Shown piece by piece: positions 15,399 to 24,953 of a DNA stretch of 64,000 bases. The notes under the pieces are model-generated. The model worked only from the letters and a program-made list of their open reading frames with translations. It ran no database searches and had not been told where the DNA came from. Numbering within the stretch: position 1 is the stretch's first letter; every line of letters begins with the position of its first letter. The DNA comes from Streptomyces olivochromogenes (GTDB lineage Bacteria; Actinomycetota; Actinomycetes; Streptomycetales; Streptomycetaceae), in the NCBI RefSeq assembly GCF_001514115.1, contig NZ_KQ948451.1:33669-97668 (forward strand). The letters are read 5' to 3'. The translations under genes were made by a program, and so were the position numbers.

Positions 15399-16997
15399 AT
15401 GACCACCCACACGGCCGGCGGCGCGAGCGGCACGCTGGAGACACTGACCGCCGCACTCGGCAACGACGTGCTGCGCGCGGTACTGCTGCCCGAACCGTCC
15501 CTGCCCGTGGGCGGCGTACGGGTGCACGAGCCGGGCACGGCGCAGAGTCCCGGGCGCGGTGACATCGTCCTCGCCATCGGCATGGACGACGTGACGGCGG
15601 TGACCGCGCTGCTGCGCCGGCTCGGCGGAGTGGCCGCGGCGGTGGCCACGAAGTGCCGTGTCCAGGACGACGCGGACGTCCTGCGGGCCGCCGCGGACTC
15701 CGGGTGCGGCGTGCTCGTACTGGACGAGGGCATCGACTGGCTGCAGGCGGTGGCCCTGCTGCAGGGCGAGATCGCCCGGCACGCCGCCGACTCCGGTCCG
15801 GAGCCGTCCGCGGGCGTCGACCTGTTCGAACTCGCCGACATGGCGGCCGACGCGGTCGGCGGCCCCGTGACGATCGAGGACCCGCGGGGCTGGCTGCTCG
15901 CCTACTCCAGTGACCAGACCGGAGGTGATCCGGTGCGGGCGCAGACGCTGCTGGGCCGCCGTGCGCCGGCCGGGTTCTCGCAGGCGCTCGCGGCGCGCGG
16001 GGTTCCGCAGGAGATCGCTCGCAGCGAGGGCCCGGTCGTGGTGCGCGGGGTGGCGGAGGGCGCCGCCGACCGGCTCGCCGTGGGGCTGCGCGCCGGGAGC
16101 TTCGGCCTCGGGTCGATGTGGGCGGTGGTGTCCGGGGCCGAGCGGCGGCAGGTGACGGCGTTCGCGCGGATCGCCCACCGGGTCGCGGTGCATCTGATGC
16201 GGCGCAGGACCGAGGACTACCGCACCCACCGGGTCGAGATGGAACAGCTGGCCGTCCTGCTGCACGGCGGTCCCGCCGTCACCGGCTCCGGCGACTCCAT
16301 CGAACTCCCGCGCGGCGCCCACTGGGTCGCCGCGCTGGCCGTCGCCCCCAACGACCCCTCCGAACGCGCCATCACCCGCTCCCGGCTGGAACACGGGCTC
16401 GCGCTGATGCAGCGGTCCCGGGATCTGACCGTGCACGCCGGGCAGTTGTCCAACCTCTGGTACCTCGTCCTGACGGTCGGCCGTCCGCAGGAGAACTCCG
16501 CGGCGACGGTACAGGACTGGCTGCGGGACCTGCTCGACGACGGGACCGGGGACCGTATGCCCATCTACGCGGGCGTCGGTTCGGCGGCCGACGACCGCGG
16601 CGGACTGCCCAGGTCACGCAAGGAGGCCGAGCGGGCGCTGGCCGTGGCCCGCCTCGGGCCGGCGCCCGGCGCCCCGCTCGCCTTCGAGGACTGCTGGGCG
16701 CGCGCCGCCCTCATCCGGGTGCTCGACCCGACCGTGGTCGCCGACCTGGAGACCGTGACGCCCCTGTGGCGTCTGCGCGAGCAGGACACGGCCCACGGCA
16801 CGGACTACCTCCCCACGCTGCACGCCTGGCTGGAGCACCAGGGCAACATCCGCACCGCCGCGCAGCGGTTGCACATCCATGCCAACACCCTGCGCTACCG
16901 ACTGACGAAGATCGAACAGACCGTGGGTATCAATCTCGCCGATCCCGACACCAGGCTCGTCCTCGCCCTCCAGCTCAAGGCACTCGACCCCGCCTGA
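15399..16997 (+). CDS. PucR/CdaR-type transcriptional regulator
   Basis: The 532-residue protein has an N-terminal PucR-like ligand region and a central GGDEF-like domain (about 310-430). At the C-terminus is an HTH of the PucR type: YLPTLHAWLEHQGNIRTAAQ, then RLHIHANTLRYRLTKIEQ. Members usually activate catabolic genes for purines, amino acids or amines in response to substrate. It is the second gene of a two-gene operon with SDR copy B, with an inverted repeat in the divergent promoter region. It likely controls the SDR pair and the permease. Start ATG at 15399. Confidence 0.9.
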   Translation: MTTHTAGGASGTLETLTAALGNDVLRAVLLPEPSLPVGGVRVHEPGTAQSPGRGDIVLAIGMDDVTAVTALLRRLGGVAAAVATKCRVQDDADVLRAAADSGCGVLVLDEGIDWLQAVALLQGEIARHAADSGPEPSAGVDLFELADMAADAVGGPVTIEDPRGWLLAYSSDQTGGDPVRAQTLLGRRAPAGFSQALAARGVPQEIARSEGPVVVRGVAEGAADRLAVGLRAGSFGLGSMWAVVSGAERRQVTAFARIAHRVAVHLMRRRTEDYRTHRVEMEQLAVLLHGGPAVTGSGDSIELPRGAHWVAALAVAPNDPSERAITRSRLEHGLALMQRSRDLTVHAGQLSNLWYLVLTVGRPQENSAATVQDWLRDLLDDGTGDRMPIYAGVGSAADDRGGLPRSRKEAERALAVARLGPAPGAPLAFEDCWARAALIRVLDPTVVADLETVTPLWRLREQDTAHGTDYLPTLHAWLEHQGNIRTAAQRLHIHANTLRYRLTKIEQTVGINLADPDTRLVLALQLKALDPA

Positions 16998-17163
16998 CCC
17001 ACCCGTCCCGTACGACCTCGCCCTCGACCTCGGAGAACGCGGCCCGCTCGGGGAGGAACACCCCTGACGTCCACCCGCTATTTCCGGACATGCGTGGGCT
17101 ACGGCTCAGTTACGGCTTGCTCAAGTCCTGGTGGCCGGACGGTGAGCTCGTCATGATGGGCGC

Positions 17164-17553
17164 ATGACGTTGGCCTCGCGTGCCATGACGCAACTGGCGG
17201 GCTGGCCGGACCTCTCGGAGGCCCGGCCGAGCTGCGGCACAGGGCGGGCGCTGAGTTCGGTGCAGGGCGAGATCGTGCACTTCCATTCGGATCACGATGT
17301 CGACCTGCACCTCACAGCGCGTGCCATTCACCGTTTCCAGGATCACCTCAGGGGCGCCACCGCGGTCCGGATGGTGCCCGAGTCGCGGTGGGTGACGATA
17401 CGCCTCGAAGTGGACGCCGACATCGGCCTGCTCCTCACCCTGGTGAGCCTCGCTCTTCAGTCCCACCAGACATGGCCGGTTCCGGGCGACTCTCCATCGG
17501 CGGGCTGCAACGACGTCCGCAGCCTGGTGCTTCCGCGCGACAGCGTCGGCTGA
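17164..17553 (+). CDS. DUF5519-like protein (luciferase-domain family)
   Basis: The 129-residue protein begins MTLASRAMTQLAGWPDLSE and contains the block EIVHFHSDHDVDLHLTARAI, with WVTIRLEVDADIGLLLTLVS near the end. I recall this as a short actinobacterial family annotated as luciferase-like or DUF5519; nothing supports real luciferase activity. It is cytoplasmic, with no signal or membrane segment. It stands alone after the PucR operon. A histidine- and aspartate-rich block (HFHSDHDVDLH) could bind metal, which is only inference. Confidence 0.7.
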   Translation: MTLASRAMTQLAGWPDLSEARPSCGTGRALSSVQGEIVHFHSDHDVDLHLTARAIHRFQDHLRGATAVRMVPESRWVTIRLEVDADIGLLLTLVSLALQSHQTWPVPGDSPSAGCNDVRSLVLPRDSVG

Positions 17554-17813
17554 GACGTCACCGACGCAGGGCGGAGGCGGGCGGCGGGGCTGACCGGTTG
17601 ATCACCATCACGCCGGCACCGGCAACGCCGGCCAGGCCGAACAGTGTCCGAACCGGGGGAGAAAGGCCTCCACGGCCGCCCCGGCGGCAAGCCCACCTGG
17701 GGCCCACCCGCACACGCCGCACTACAACGCCTCACCGCACAGGCCGGCCGAACGACCGTGCCGAGCAGGACGGTGTCATGGCTGCGGGGTTCGGGGCGAC
17801 TTCCAAGGGACTC

Positions 17814-19337
17814 CTATGGGACTTCTACCTTGACCCAGTTGAGCGTGCGCTCCACCGCCTGCTTCCAGCCCGCGTAGCCGTCCGCTCGTTGGTCCTCGGA
17901 CCACTGGGGCTCCCAGCGTTTCGACTCCTGCCAGTGGGTGCGCAGTTCGTCGGTGTCCTGCCAGAAGCCGGTGGCCAGCCCTGCCGCGCAGGCGGCGCCG
18001 AGCGCGGTGGTCTCGGCGACGACCGGGCGGCTGACCGGTACGCCGAGGACGTCGGCCTGGATCTGCATGCACAGGTCGTTGGCGGTGACACCGCCGTCGA
18101 CCTTGAGTACGTCGAGGTGGACTCCGGAGTCCTGCTCCATGGCCTCGACGACGTCGCGGCTCTGGTAGCAGATGGCTTCCAGGGTCGCCCGGGCCAGGTG
18201 GCCGTTGTCGTTGTACCGGGCGAGGCCGACGATCGCGCCCCGGGCGTCGGAGCGCCAGTACGGGGCGAACAGGCCCGAGAACGCCGGGACGAAGTACATG
18301 CCGCCGTTGTCCTTGACGGTGCGGGCCAGGGTCTCGCTCTCGGCCGCGCTACTGATGATCTTCATCTGGTCGCGCAACCATTGCACCGCGGACCCGGTGA
18401 CCGCGATGGAGCCCTCCAGGGCGTAGACCGCCGGGCTGTCGCCGAACTGGTACGCCACCGTGGTGAGAAGGCCGTGCTGTGAGCGGACCGGTTCCGTGCC
18501 GGTGTTGAGCACCAGGAAGTTGCCGGTGCCATAGGTGTTCTTGGCCTCGCCGGGCGCGTAGCAGACCTGTCCGACGGTGGCCGCCTGTTGGTCGCCGAGC
18601 ACCCCGCCGATCGGAACGGCGGCGCCCAGTGGCCCTGATGCGCGCGTCGTGCCGAACGCCTCCCTATGGGACGAGGGGTTGATGGTGGGCAGCATCTCCC
18701 GGGGGATGTGGAAGAAGCCCAGCAGTTCGTCGTCCCAGTCGAGGGTTTCCAGGTCCATCAGCATGGTGCGGCTGGCGTTGGTCACGTCGGTCGCGTGGAT
18801 GCCGCCGTCGGGGCCGCCGGTCAGGTTCCACAGGACCCAGCAGTCCGTGTTGCCGAAGACAGCGTGTCCCCGCTCGGCTGCCTCGCGGACGCCGTCGACG
18901 TTCTCCAGGATCCACTGGATCTTGCCTCCGGAGAAGTAGGTCGCCGGCGGCAGGCCCGCCTTGTGGCGGATGACGTCTCCCTGGCCCGAGCGTTCCAGGG
19001 CCGCGGCGATGGAGTCGGTGCGGGTGTCCTGCCAGACGATGGCGTTGTAGTAGGGGCGGCCGTTGCGCGGGTCCCAGACGACCGTGGTCTCCCGCTGGTT
19101 GGTGATGCCGATCGCGGCCAGGTCGGTCGGGGACAGGTTCCCGTGCCGCAGGGCGTTGCGCATCACGGAGTCGGTGCGCTCCCAGATCTCCACCGGGTCG
19201 TGCTCGACCCACCCGGAGCGAGGAAGGATCTGGGCGTGCTCCAGCTGGTGCTTCGCCACCTCGTTGCCCGCATGATCGAAGATCATGAACCGGGTACTGG
19301 TGGTCCCCTGGTCCACCGCGCCGACGAAATCCGCCAT
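17814..19337 (-). CDS. glpK: glycerol kinase
   Basis: The 507-residue protein begins [20 protein letters not shown], the FGGY-kinase ATP-binding start. It has [59 protein letters not shown] and [10 protein letters not shown], all hallmark glycerol kinase blocks. It phosphorylates glycerol to glycerol 3-phosphate with ATP in the cytoplasm. Length matches the family. Start ATG at 19337, 23 bases after the facilitator gene stop, so the two form an operon. No glpD or GylR-type regulator is in the window, so glycerol 3-phosphate oxidation must be encoded elsewhere. Confidence 0.97.
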   Translation of the reverse strand: MADFVGAVDQGTTSTRFMIFDHAGNEVAKHQLEHAQILPRSGWVEHDPVEIWERTDSVMRNALRHGNLSPTDLAAIGITNQRETTVVWDPRNGRPYYNAIVWQDTRTDSIAAALERSGQGDVIRHKAGLPPATYFSGGKIQWILENVDGVREAAERGHAVFGNTDCWVLWNLTGGPDGGIHATDVTNASRTMLMDLETLDWDDELLGFFHIPREMLPTINPSSHREAFGTTRASGPLGAAVPIGGVLGDQQAATVGQVCYAPGEAKNTYGTGNFLVLNTGTEPVRSQHGLLTTVAYQFGDSPAVYALEGSIAVTGSAVQWLRDQMKIISSAAESETLARTVKDNGGMYFVPAFSGLFAPYWRSDARGAIVGLARYNDNGHLARATLEAICYQSRDVVEAMEQDSGVHLDVLKVDGGVTANDLCMQIQADVLGVPVSRPVVAETTALGAACAAGLATGFWQDTDELRTHWQESKRWEPQWSEDQRADGYAGWKQAVERTLNWVKVEVP

Positions 19338-19359
19338 GGGTGCCACCTTTTCGTAGGTG

Positions 19360-20205
19360 TCAGTCCTCGGGGGCGGGGATGCGGCCCGGGGGCTCGGGCT
19401 CCCCTGTCGGCAGGAACCGGCCGACGAAGAACTTGTACAGGGCCCCGCCGACCAGACCGCCGACCAGGGGACCGAGGATCGGCACCCAGAAGTAGAAGTT
19501 CCCGTACTGATCTCGCCATGCGTCGCCGTACCCCGTGAGGAAACTGGCCAGACGGGGACCGAAGTCACGTGCCGGATTGATCGCGTAGCCCGCGTTGGTG
19601 CCCCAGGCCATGCCGATGCCCACGACGACCAGGCCGATGATGAAGGGGCCCAGGTTGGCGCCGGGGGGTGTGTTGAGCAGGTCCGTGATGGCCAGGATCA
19701 GCAGCAGCAGGATGGCGGTACCCATGACCTGGTCGCGAAACGCGCCCCACTCGTAGACCGGCAGGTTCGTGTTGCCGTTGGCGGGGAGCGTGGAGAACAC
19801 GATCTGCGTCTTGAAGGTGTGACCGGGGTCGGCCTTCGCCAGCGCCTCGGTGTAGTTCCACCGTACGAGGAGGGCCGCCACGAAGGCGCCCGCCGTCTGC
19901 GCCAGTGCGTAGGGCGCTACCTTGCTCCACGGGAATCCCTTGAACGTGGCCAGGGCGACGGTCACCGCGGGGTTGAGATGGGCGCCGCTCAGCCGTGCCG
20001 CGACGTAGACACCCAAGGTGACGCCGAGGCCCCACGCCCAGGAGATGCTGTCGTGGTTTCCGAGGCCACCTGGTGGAGTCGTGAGCGCTCCGCCGGCGAC
20101 CACCTGGGCCACCACGCCACAACCGAAGAGGATGAGAATCATGGTGCCCGCGAATTCGGCCGACAGCTCGCCTACCAACCCCGACCTGCTCAACCGCTCA
20201 CTCAT
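19360..20205 (-). CDS. glpF: glycerol uptake facilitator (aquaglyceroporin)
   Basis: The 281-residue membrane protein has both MIP-family NPA loops, GAHLNPAVT and [13 protein letters not shown]. The Asp after the second NPA (NPARD) is the usual mark of glycerol-conducting members rather than pure water channels. About six spans are evident. It lets glycerol enter passively, where the kinase encoded 23 bases downstream traps it. The C-terminus is a Pro/Glu-rich tail ([14 protein letters not shown]). ATG at 20205. Confidence 0.95.
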   Translation of the reverse strand: MSERLSRSGLVGELSAEFAGTMILILFGCGVVAQVVAGGALTTPPGGLGNHDSISWAWGLGVTLGVYVAARLSGAHLNPAVTVALATFKGFPWSKVAPYALAQTAGAFVAALLVRWNYTEALAKADPGHTFKTQIVFSTLPANGNTNLPVYEWGAFRDQVMGTAILLLLILAITDLLNTPPGANLGPFIIGLVVVGIGMAWGTNAGYAINPARDFGPRLASFLTGYGDAWRDQYGNFYFWVPILGPLVGGLVGGALYKFFVGRFLPTGEPEPPGRIPAPED

Positions 20206-20518
20206 GGAAGCCCGCTTCCCGCCGGCTCAGGACCGGCCGTCGACTGCCCGAGTTCGCACGGCATCAGCATAGGGCGATCAAGAAATAACCGCACAAACAG
20301 TGACATGTCATGCCCTCAGACCTGGTTATACGCTGGGACACCCCTTCGGGGCCGGCCGTCCCGGCACACTCGCGTTCCCGAACATCACGCACGGGCTGTA
20401 CGACTAGGACGCTCACAGCCACGCAATGATTCATCACTCTACGTAGTGATGATAACAGGACAAATCGATACCGCCAGCGGAATGCTTTCCCGCGGACATC
20501 GACACTCTGTGACTGCGC
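20206..20518. other. glpF upstream region
   Basis: No gene is visible in these 313 bases. The left part is AT-rich relative to surroundings (AAGAAATAACC, CAAACAGTGACATG) and should hold the glpF promoter. The palindrome at 20431-20452 lies further out. Confidence 0.5.
20431..20452. promoter_or_regulatory. palindrome TCATCACT-N6-AGTGATGA
   Basis: Perfect 8-bp arms flank CTACGT, itself nearly symmetric. It lies about 226 bases upstream of glpF and 67 bases before the remnant AAA+ gene. It resembles a dimeric repressor operator, but no candidate protein is adjacent. Confidence 0.5.
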
Positions 20519-21956
20519 CGGATGGTCCGCCCTTCGGCGCAGGGACGCGTGGGGCATCGGCGACGTCGAGGGTACCGACCCGGCGGCCTGTGGCGAGCAC
20601 GACGGCGGGGGGCTGACCCCCGAGGACGGACCGCCGGCCGTGCTCGACGGACTCATCGGCCTGGACAACGTCAAGCACCAGGTCCGTACGCTCGTCAACC
20701 TCACCCAGCTCGCACAGCGGAGCGCCCAACTCGGCATGTCCGCACCGCCGATGAGCCGCCACCTCGTCTTCGCCGGGCCGCCCGGCACCGGCAAGACCAC
20801 TGTGGCCCGCTTGTACGGCACGATCCTCGCGGAGTTGGGCGCACTGCGCTCCGGGCATCTGGTCGAGGCCTCCCGGGCCGACCTGGTCGCACAGATCGTC
20901 GGCGGCACCGCCATCAAGACCACCGAGACGTTCACCAGGGGCGCTGGGCGGGGTGCTGTTCGTGGACGAGGCGTACACCCTGCTGTCCGACGGCCGCGGC
21001 TCCGGCGCGGACTTCCGGCGGGAGACCGTGGACACCCTGCTGAACTCATGGAGGACCACCGCGACGACATCACGGTGGTCGCCGCCGGGTACTCCGCCGA
21101 GATGGAGGCCCTCCTCTCCTCCAACCCCGGTCTGTCGTCACGCTTCTCCCGCATCGTCGAGTTCGAGGACTGCTCGGTTCCCGAACTGGTGGCGATCATG
21201 GAGAGCATGTGTGTCCAGCACCAGTACGAGCTGGACGACACCACCCGCAAGGCACTCGCCGTGCACTTCGAGCGGATACCGAAGGACACCGGCTTCGGCA
21301 ACGGGCGTGCGGCGCGGCGGGTGTTCGAGGAGATGGTGGATCGTCAGATGTTCCGTCCGGCCACGCAACCCGACGTCACCGAGCGGGACCTGACCTTGCC
21401 GGTGCCGGAGGACCTCGGCGAGGAGGCCGCGCTGCCGGACGAGGCCGGGGCGGGCGGGAAGAGCCCTCCGGCGGCAAGAGGTCGACGACCGCGAACAAGC
21501 CGTCTTCGTCCGGCACCAAGACCTCCTCCAGGTCTTCGGGCTCGTCCGGTGCCTCCTCGACCACGGTCGTGGGTGTCTCGATCTGGAGCCACGCCACCGG
21601 CCGTTGCATCGACGTAAGTGTCCGGCGGCCAGGGCAAGGACGGCACACCGCTCGACATCTGGGACTGCGGCAGCGGCGCCCGGATGAAGTGGCAGTTCAT
21701 GTCCGACGGAACGGTGCGCGCCATGGGCAAGTGCATGGATGTCGCCTGGGGATCCACCGCGGACGGCGCAACGATCCTGCTCGCCAACCGCAGCGGCAAC
21801 CCCGCCCAGCAGTTCCGCCTGAACCCCGCCCACGACCTGGTGAACCCGCAGGCCGACAAGTGCGTGGACGTGCGGGACAAGGGCACCGCCAATGGCACTC
21901 GCCTGCAACTGTGGAGCTGCGACGGCAAGGACGACCCGAAGTGGAGCAGCCGCTGA
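20519..21956 (+). pseudogene. AAA+ (CbxX/SpoVK-like) ATPase with ricin-B lectin tail, frameshifted
   Basis: The first frame encodes LDGLIGLDNVKHQVRTLVN and Walker A FAGPPGTGKTTVARL, up to KTTETFTR at about 20940. One extra G there shifts the Walker B piece (GVLFVDEAYTLLSDGRG) into another frame, and a compensating change near 21045 restores LMEDHRDDITVVAAGYSAEM. A third shift near 21470 and a fourth near 21612 separate it from a C-terminal ricin-type lectin domain (DIWDCGSGARMKWQF, CVDVRDKGTANGTRLQLWSC). The N-terminal part, in relatives a long beta-helix region, is missing. No functional product can be made without frameshifting. Sequencing error cannot be excluded for individual sites. Confidence 0.85.
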
Positions 21957-22000
21957 ACGCGTCGTCGGCATCGGTGTCTCCCACGTAATGGGGCTCCCCG

Positions 22001-22507
22001 TCAGGTGACCGCACCGAGCATCGCGCTGACACCGGCGATGATCGCTCCGCCGATCGCGATGGAGACGAACGAGCGGAGGAAGCCGGTGCCGAAGAAGCGC
22101 CACCGGGCCCAGGCCAGGCTCACCAGTTCGAGAGTGATCGTGGCCAGTGCCACGACGAGGGCAGCGTGGTACTGCGGTATCAGGAAGGGCAGGGTGTGCA
22201 GCACTCCGCCGAGAAAGGTGCCTGCCCCGGTGATGGCTCCGCGCAGATAGGGGTTGCCGCGACCGGTCAGGTCTCCGGTGTCGGACAGGCCTTCGGAGAA
22301 GGCCATGCTGACACCGGCGCCGATGGCGGTGGCCAGCCCGGCGAAGAACGCGTAGCGCGGCTGGTGCGTGGCGAACGCGACGGCGAAGATCGGTGCCAGC
22401 GTCGACAGCGAGCCGTCGATCAGTCCGGTCATGGCGGGTTGCGCACGCTGCAGGAGAAACGAACGCCTGTCCTGGTGCTCGGTCGGCCGCAGTAGCGTCG
22501 TGGTCAT
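22001..22507 (-). CDS. VIT1/CCC1-like membrane protein
   Basis: The 168-residue protein contains TGLIDGSLSTLAPIFAVAFA and GVSMAFSEGLSDTGDLTGRG, matching the first-helix and SMA(x)EYLS-type positions of vacuolar iron transporter relatives. About five spans are seen, ending GGAIIAGVSAMLGAVT. Typical VIT proteins are longer, around 230 residues with a cytoplasmic metal-binding loop, so this is a short member. Transport of iron or manganese is plausible by family only. ATG at 22507 has GGAGG nine bases upstream. It is divergent from the LysR gene. Confidence 0.75.
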   Translation of the reverse strand: MTTTLLRPTEHQDRRSFLLQRAQPAMTGLIDGSLSTLAPIFAVAFATHQPRYAFFAGLATAIGAGVSMAFSEGLSDTGDLTGRGNPYLRGAITGAGTFLGGVLHTLPFLIPQYHAALVVALATITLELVSLAWARWRFFGTGFLRSFVSIAIGGAIIAGVSAMLGAVT

Positions 22508-22717
22508 GGGATGTGCCTCCTTGCCGATCACGGCTGTTGAGGGCGCCGGAGCAGGGGGCGTCAGCGCGGCGCCGCCGATGGGCGAACCGAGAAACCTGCC
22601 GGACCTGGCGGACAGGGCCCGCCCCTGGCGTCCCGCCGAATCGCTCCCCGCCGTGGCACGGTCGTGTTTCGACGGTGGCAGACGCTGAGGGCCTCTGGTA
22701 GCGGCCGTAAACTTGAG

Positions 22718-22728
22718 GGGATACAACC
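22718..22728. promoter_or_regulatory. shared motif GGGATACAACC upstream of lysR
   Basis: This 11-mer lies 28 bases upstream of the LysR gene and recurs in inverted orientation at 23856-23866 ahead of the aldo/keto reductase. Flanking bases are also similar (GGCTTGCAGCTGG against GGCGTTGTGGCTGG). It is a candidate LysR binding site for autoregulation and operon control. Confidence 0.55.
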
Positions 22729-22755
22729 CCGGCTTGCAGCTGGGAGGACGGTGTC

Positions 22756-23730
22756 ATGGCGCTCAGCACACATGTCCCCGACCTGGCCGCGCTGGAGTTG
22801 CTGCTCGGCGTCGCCCAGGAGGGCAGCCTCAACAGCGCCGCCAGGGCGGCGGGGGTGAGCCAGCAGGCGGTTTCGGCGCGGATCAGGGCAATGGAGGCCC
22901 AGACCGGCGTCACGCTGGTGCACCGCAGCCCGCGCGGGTCCAGGCTGACCACGGAAGGCGTCATGATCGCCGAGTGGGCCGCCCGGCTGCTGGAGGCCGC
23001 GGCTGAGGTGGACGCCGGGATCGCTGCCCTGCGGGCGGACCGGCGCGCCCGGCTGCGGGTCAGTGCCAGCCTGACCATCGCCGAGCAGCTCCTGCCGGGC
23101 TGGCTGGCCTCCTTCCGCGCGGCAGGACGAGTGGGCGATGCCGACCCCGAGATCGTCCTGACAGCGATCAATACGGCCACGGTCATCACGCACGTCACCG
23201 AGGGCACGGCCGACATCGGATTCACCGAGGGCCCACAGCGGCCGGCCGGGCTCCACGGCAGGGTCGTAGGCCACGACCGGCTCGCGGTGGTCGTCGCTCC
23301 GGACCACCCCTGGGCGGGCCGGCGCCGACCGGTCGGCGCCGCCGAGCTGGCCGCCACTCCGTTGGTGAGCCGCGAGGCCGGTTCCGGTACCTGGGAGACC
23401 TTGGCGGCCGCGCTGGCCGCCGTGCTCGGCCCCGGCTCCTCCCGAGCCGGCCCGGCGCAGTGGCTGCCCACCACCGCGGCGGTCCGCGCGGCCGCGCTGG
23501 TCGGCTCGGCACCGGCGGTCATCAGCGAACTGGCCGTCGAGGACGACCTGAGCACAGGCCGGCTCATCAGGGTTCAGACGCCTGAACTCGACCTGCGCAG
23601 GACCTTGCGCGTCATCTGGGACGGTGCCACCAGCCCGCCCAGCGGTGTGGCACGGGATCTGATCACCCACATCCTCACCCACCGCGATCAACGACGCGGC
23701 AGCAGGCAGAAGCGCCGTCCCGCCAAGTGA
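22756..23730 (+). CDS. LysR family transcriptional regulator
   Basis: The 324-residue protein has the LysR winged HTH: LAALELLLGVAQEGSLNSAA, then RAAGVSQQAVSARIRAMEAQ. A periplasmic-binding-like effector domain follows. GGAGG lies seven bases ahead of the ATG at 22756. It precedes, on the same strand, an aldo/keto reductase, a dehydrogenase and an exporter, and shares a promoter motif with them. It is thus their likely regulator, with a small-molecule effector yet unknown. The C-terminus ends in a basic tail (RQKRRPAK). Confidence 0.92.
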   Translation: MALSTHVPDLAALELLLGVAQEGSLNSAARAAGVSQQAVSARIRAMEAQTGVTLVHRSPRGSRLTTEGVMIAEWAARLLEAAAEVDAGIAALRADRRARLRVSASLTIAEQLLPGWLASFRAAGRVGDADPEIVLTAINTATVITHVTEGTADIGFTEGPQRPAGLHGRVVGHDRLAVVVAPDHPWAGRRRPVGAAELAATPLVSREAGSGTWETLAAALAAVLGPGSSRAGPAQWLPTTAAVRAAALVGSAPAVISELAVEDDLSTGRLIRVQTPELDLRRTLRVIWDGATSPPSGVARDLITHILTHRDQRRGSRQKRRPAK

Positions 23731-23783
23731 CCGCGCCATCCCGCCCAGTGACCGCGCGGGCCCACCCGGTGACCGCGTCGGCC
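23718..23783. repeat. three imperfect copies of a 21-22 bp unit
   Basis: The unit is roughly TCCCGCCNAGTGACCGCGCC and covers the lysR stop codon (TGA inside the repeat). Copies begin near 23718, 23739 and 23762. The last copy is the most diverged. Confidence 0.65.
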
Positions 23784-23855
23784 CGGCGCATGTGACGGAG
23801 TACGGGTACGGGGCCCCACTGCGCCCCGCACTGCCCTCCACCAGCCACAACGCCA

Positions 23856-23866
23856 GGTTGTATCCC
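23856..23866. promoter_or_regulatory. second copy of GGGATACAACC motif, inverted
   Basis: GGTTGTATCCC is the reverse complement of the motif ahead of lysR. It lies 98 bases upstream of the aldo/keto reductase start. Confidence 0.55.
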
Positions 23867-23963
23867 GGCAGGCAAAGGACCCCTACCGGCCGGTTCCCGC
23901 GGATGTGAGTGTCGACAAGGAAGGCCCCAGCCATCAAGGGCTCGGCCATCCAAGGAGGACGAC

Positions 23964-24953
23964 ATGCAGGACGACATGCAGACGGTGACACTGGGAGCGA
24001 CCGACCTGAAGGTGACCCCTCTGGCCTACGGCACCTGGCAGTTCGGCGGGGACTGGGGGCCCGTGGACGAGGGCGCGGCCCGCGAGGCGATCGGCTGCGC
24101 CAGGTCGATGGGCATCAACTTCTTCGACACCGCGCAGGCCTACGGGTTCGGCCGGTCCGAGCGGCTGCTCGGGGCGGCTCTGGCCCACGACCTGCGCTCG
24201 GCCCGCGATTCGGTGGTGATCGCCACCAAGGGCGGACTGCGCATGGACGGCGACCGGCTGGTCCGGGATGCCGGCCCCGCTTGGCTGCGCAAGGGCGTGG
24301 AGGCCAGCCTGGAAGCACTGGGCACCGACCACATCGACCTGTATCAGGTGCACTGGCCCGACCCGGGCACCCCCATCCCGGACACGGCCGCCGCCCTCGC
24401 CGAACTGGTGCGGGAAGGCATGATCCGCCACGTGGGTGTCTCCAACTACAGCCCAGCGCAGATCACCGAGTTCGCCTCGGTGCTGCCGGTGGCGACCGTC
24501 CAGCCGCCCTACCACCTCTTCCGCCGCGACATCGAAGCCGACCTGCTGCCGTATGCCGTCGCGCACCGCATCGGGGTGCTGGCCTACGGGCCGCTGGCCC
24601 ACGGGCTGCTCGGTGGAGCCCTCACCGAGGGCACCAGGTTCGATTCCGGTGACTGGCGCGCCGACCATCCGGCCTTCACCGGTCCCGGCTTCGCCCGCAA
24701 TCTCGACGTCGTCGCGGCCCTTCGCGCCTTCGCCGCCAATCGCGGCGTATCGGTCGCCACGCTGGCGGTGGCCTGGGTGCTGGCCCACCCTGCCGTCCAG
24801 GTCGCCATCGTCGGCGCCCGCACCCCGGCCCATCTGACGCAGAACCTCGGCGCCTTGGACCTGACCCTCACCCGGTGCGACCTGGCCGAGATCGACCGCA
24901 TCATGACCGCCGCCGTACCGGTCGGCGGTCCCACCCCGGAAGGCATGGCATGA
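23964..24953 (+). CDS. aldo/keto reductase
   Basis: The 329-residue protein has the AKR barrel signatures. FFDTAQAYGFGRSERLLG holds the catalytic Asp and Tyr. VIATKGGL holds the Lys. HIDLYQVHWPDPGTPIPDTA holds the His. C-terminal VAIVGARTPAHLTQNL is the NADPH phosphate site. It reduces or oxidises carbonyl/alcohol substrates with NADPH. GGAGG lies upstream of the ATG at 23964; an internal ATG at 23976 is also possible. Its stop overlaps the next gene (ATGA), so it is coupled to the dehydrogenase downstream. Confidence 0.92.
   Translation: MQDDMQTVTLGATDLKVTPLAYGTWQFGGDWGPVDEGAAREAIGCARSMGINFFDTAQAYGFGRSERLLGAALAHDLRSARDSVVIATKGGLRMDGDRLVRDAGPAWLRKGVEASLEALGTDHIDLYQVHWPDPGTPIPDTAAALAELVREGMIRHVGVSNYSPAQITEFASVLPVATVQPPYHLFRRDIEADLLPYAVAHRIGVLAYGPLAHGLLGGALTEGTRFDSGDWRADHPAFTGPGFARNLDVVAALRAFAANRGVSVATLAVAWVLAHPAVQVAIVGARTPAHLTQNLGALDLTLTRCDLAEIDRIMTAAVPVGGPTPEGMA

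Noticed and set aside
17554..17813. Short plus-strand frame with GGKPTWGPPAHAALQRLT
   Set aside because: No start with a ribosome binding site and no recognised family; possibly a scrap but not supported.
23718..23783. Possible CRISPR-like repeat array
   Set aside because: Only three imperfect copies in direct contact, no spacers, and the first includes a stop codon of the upstream gene.
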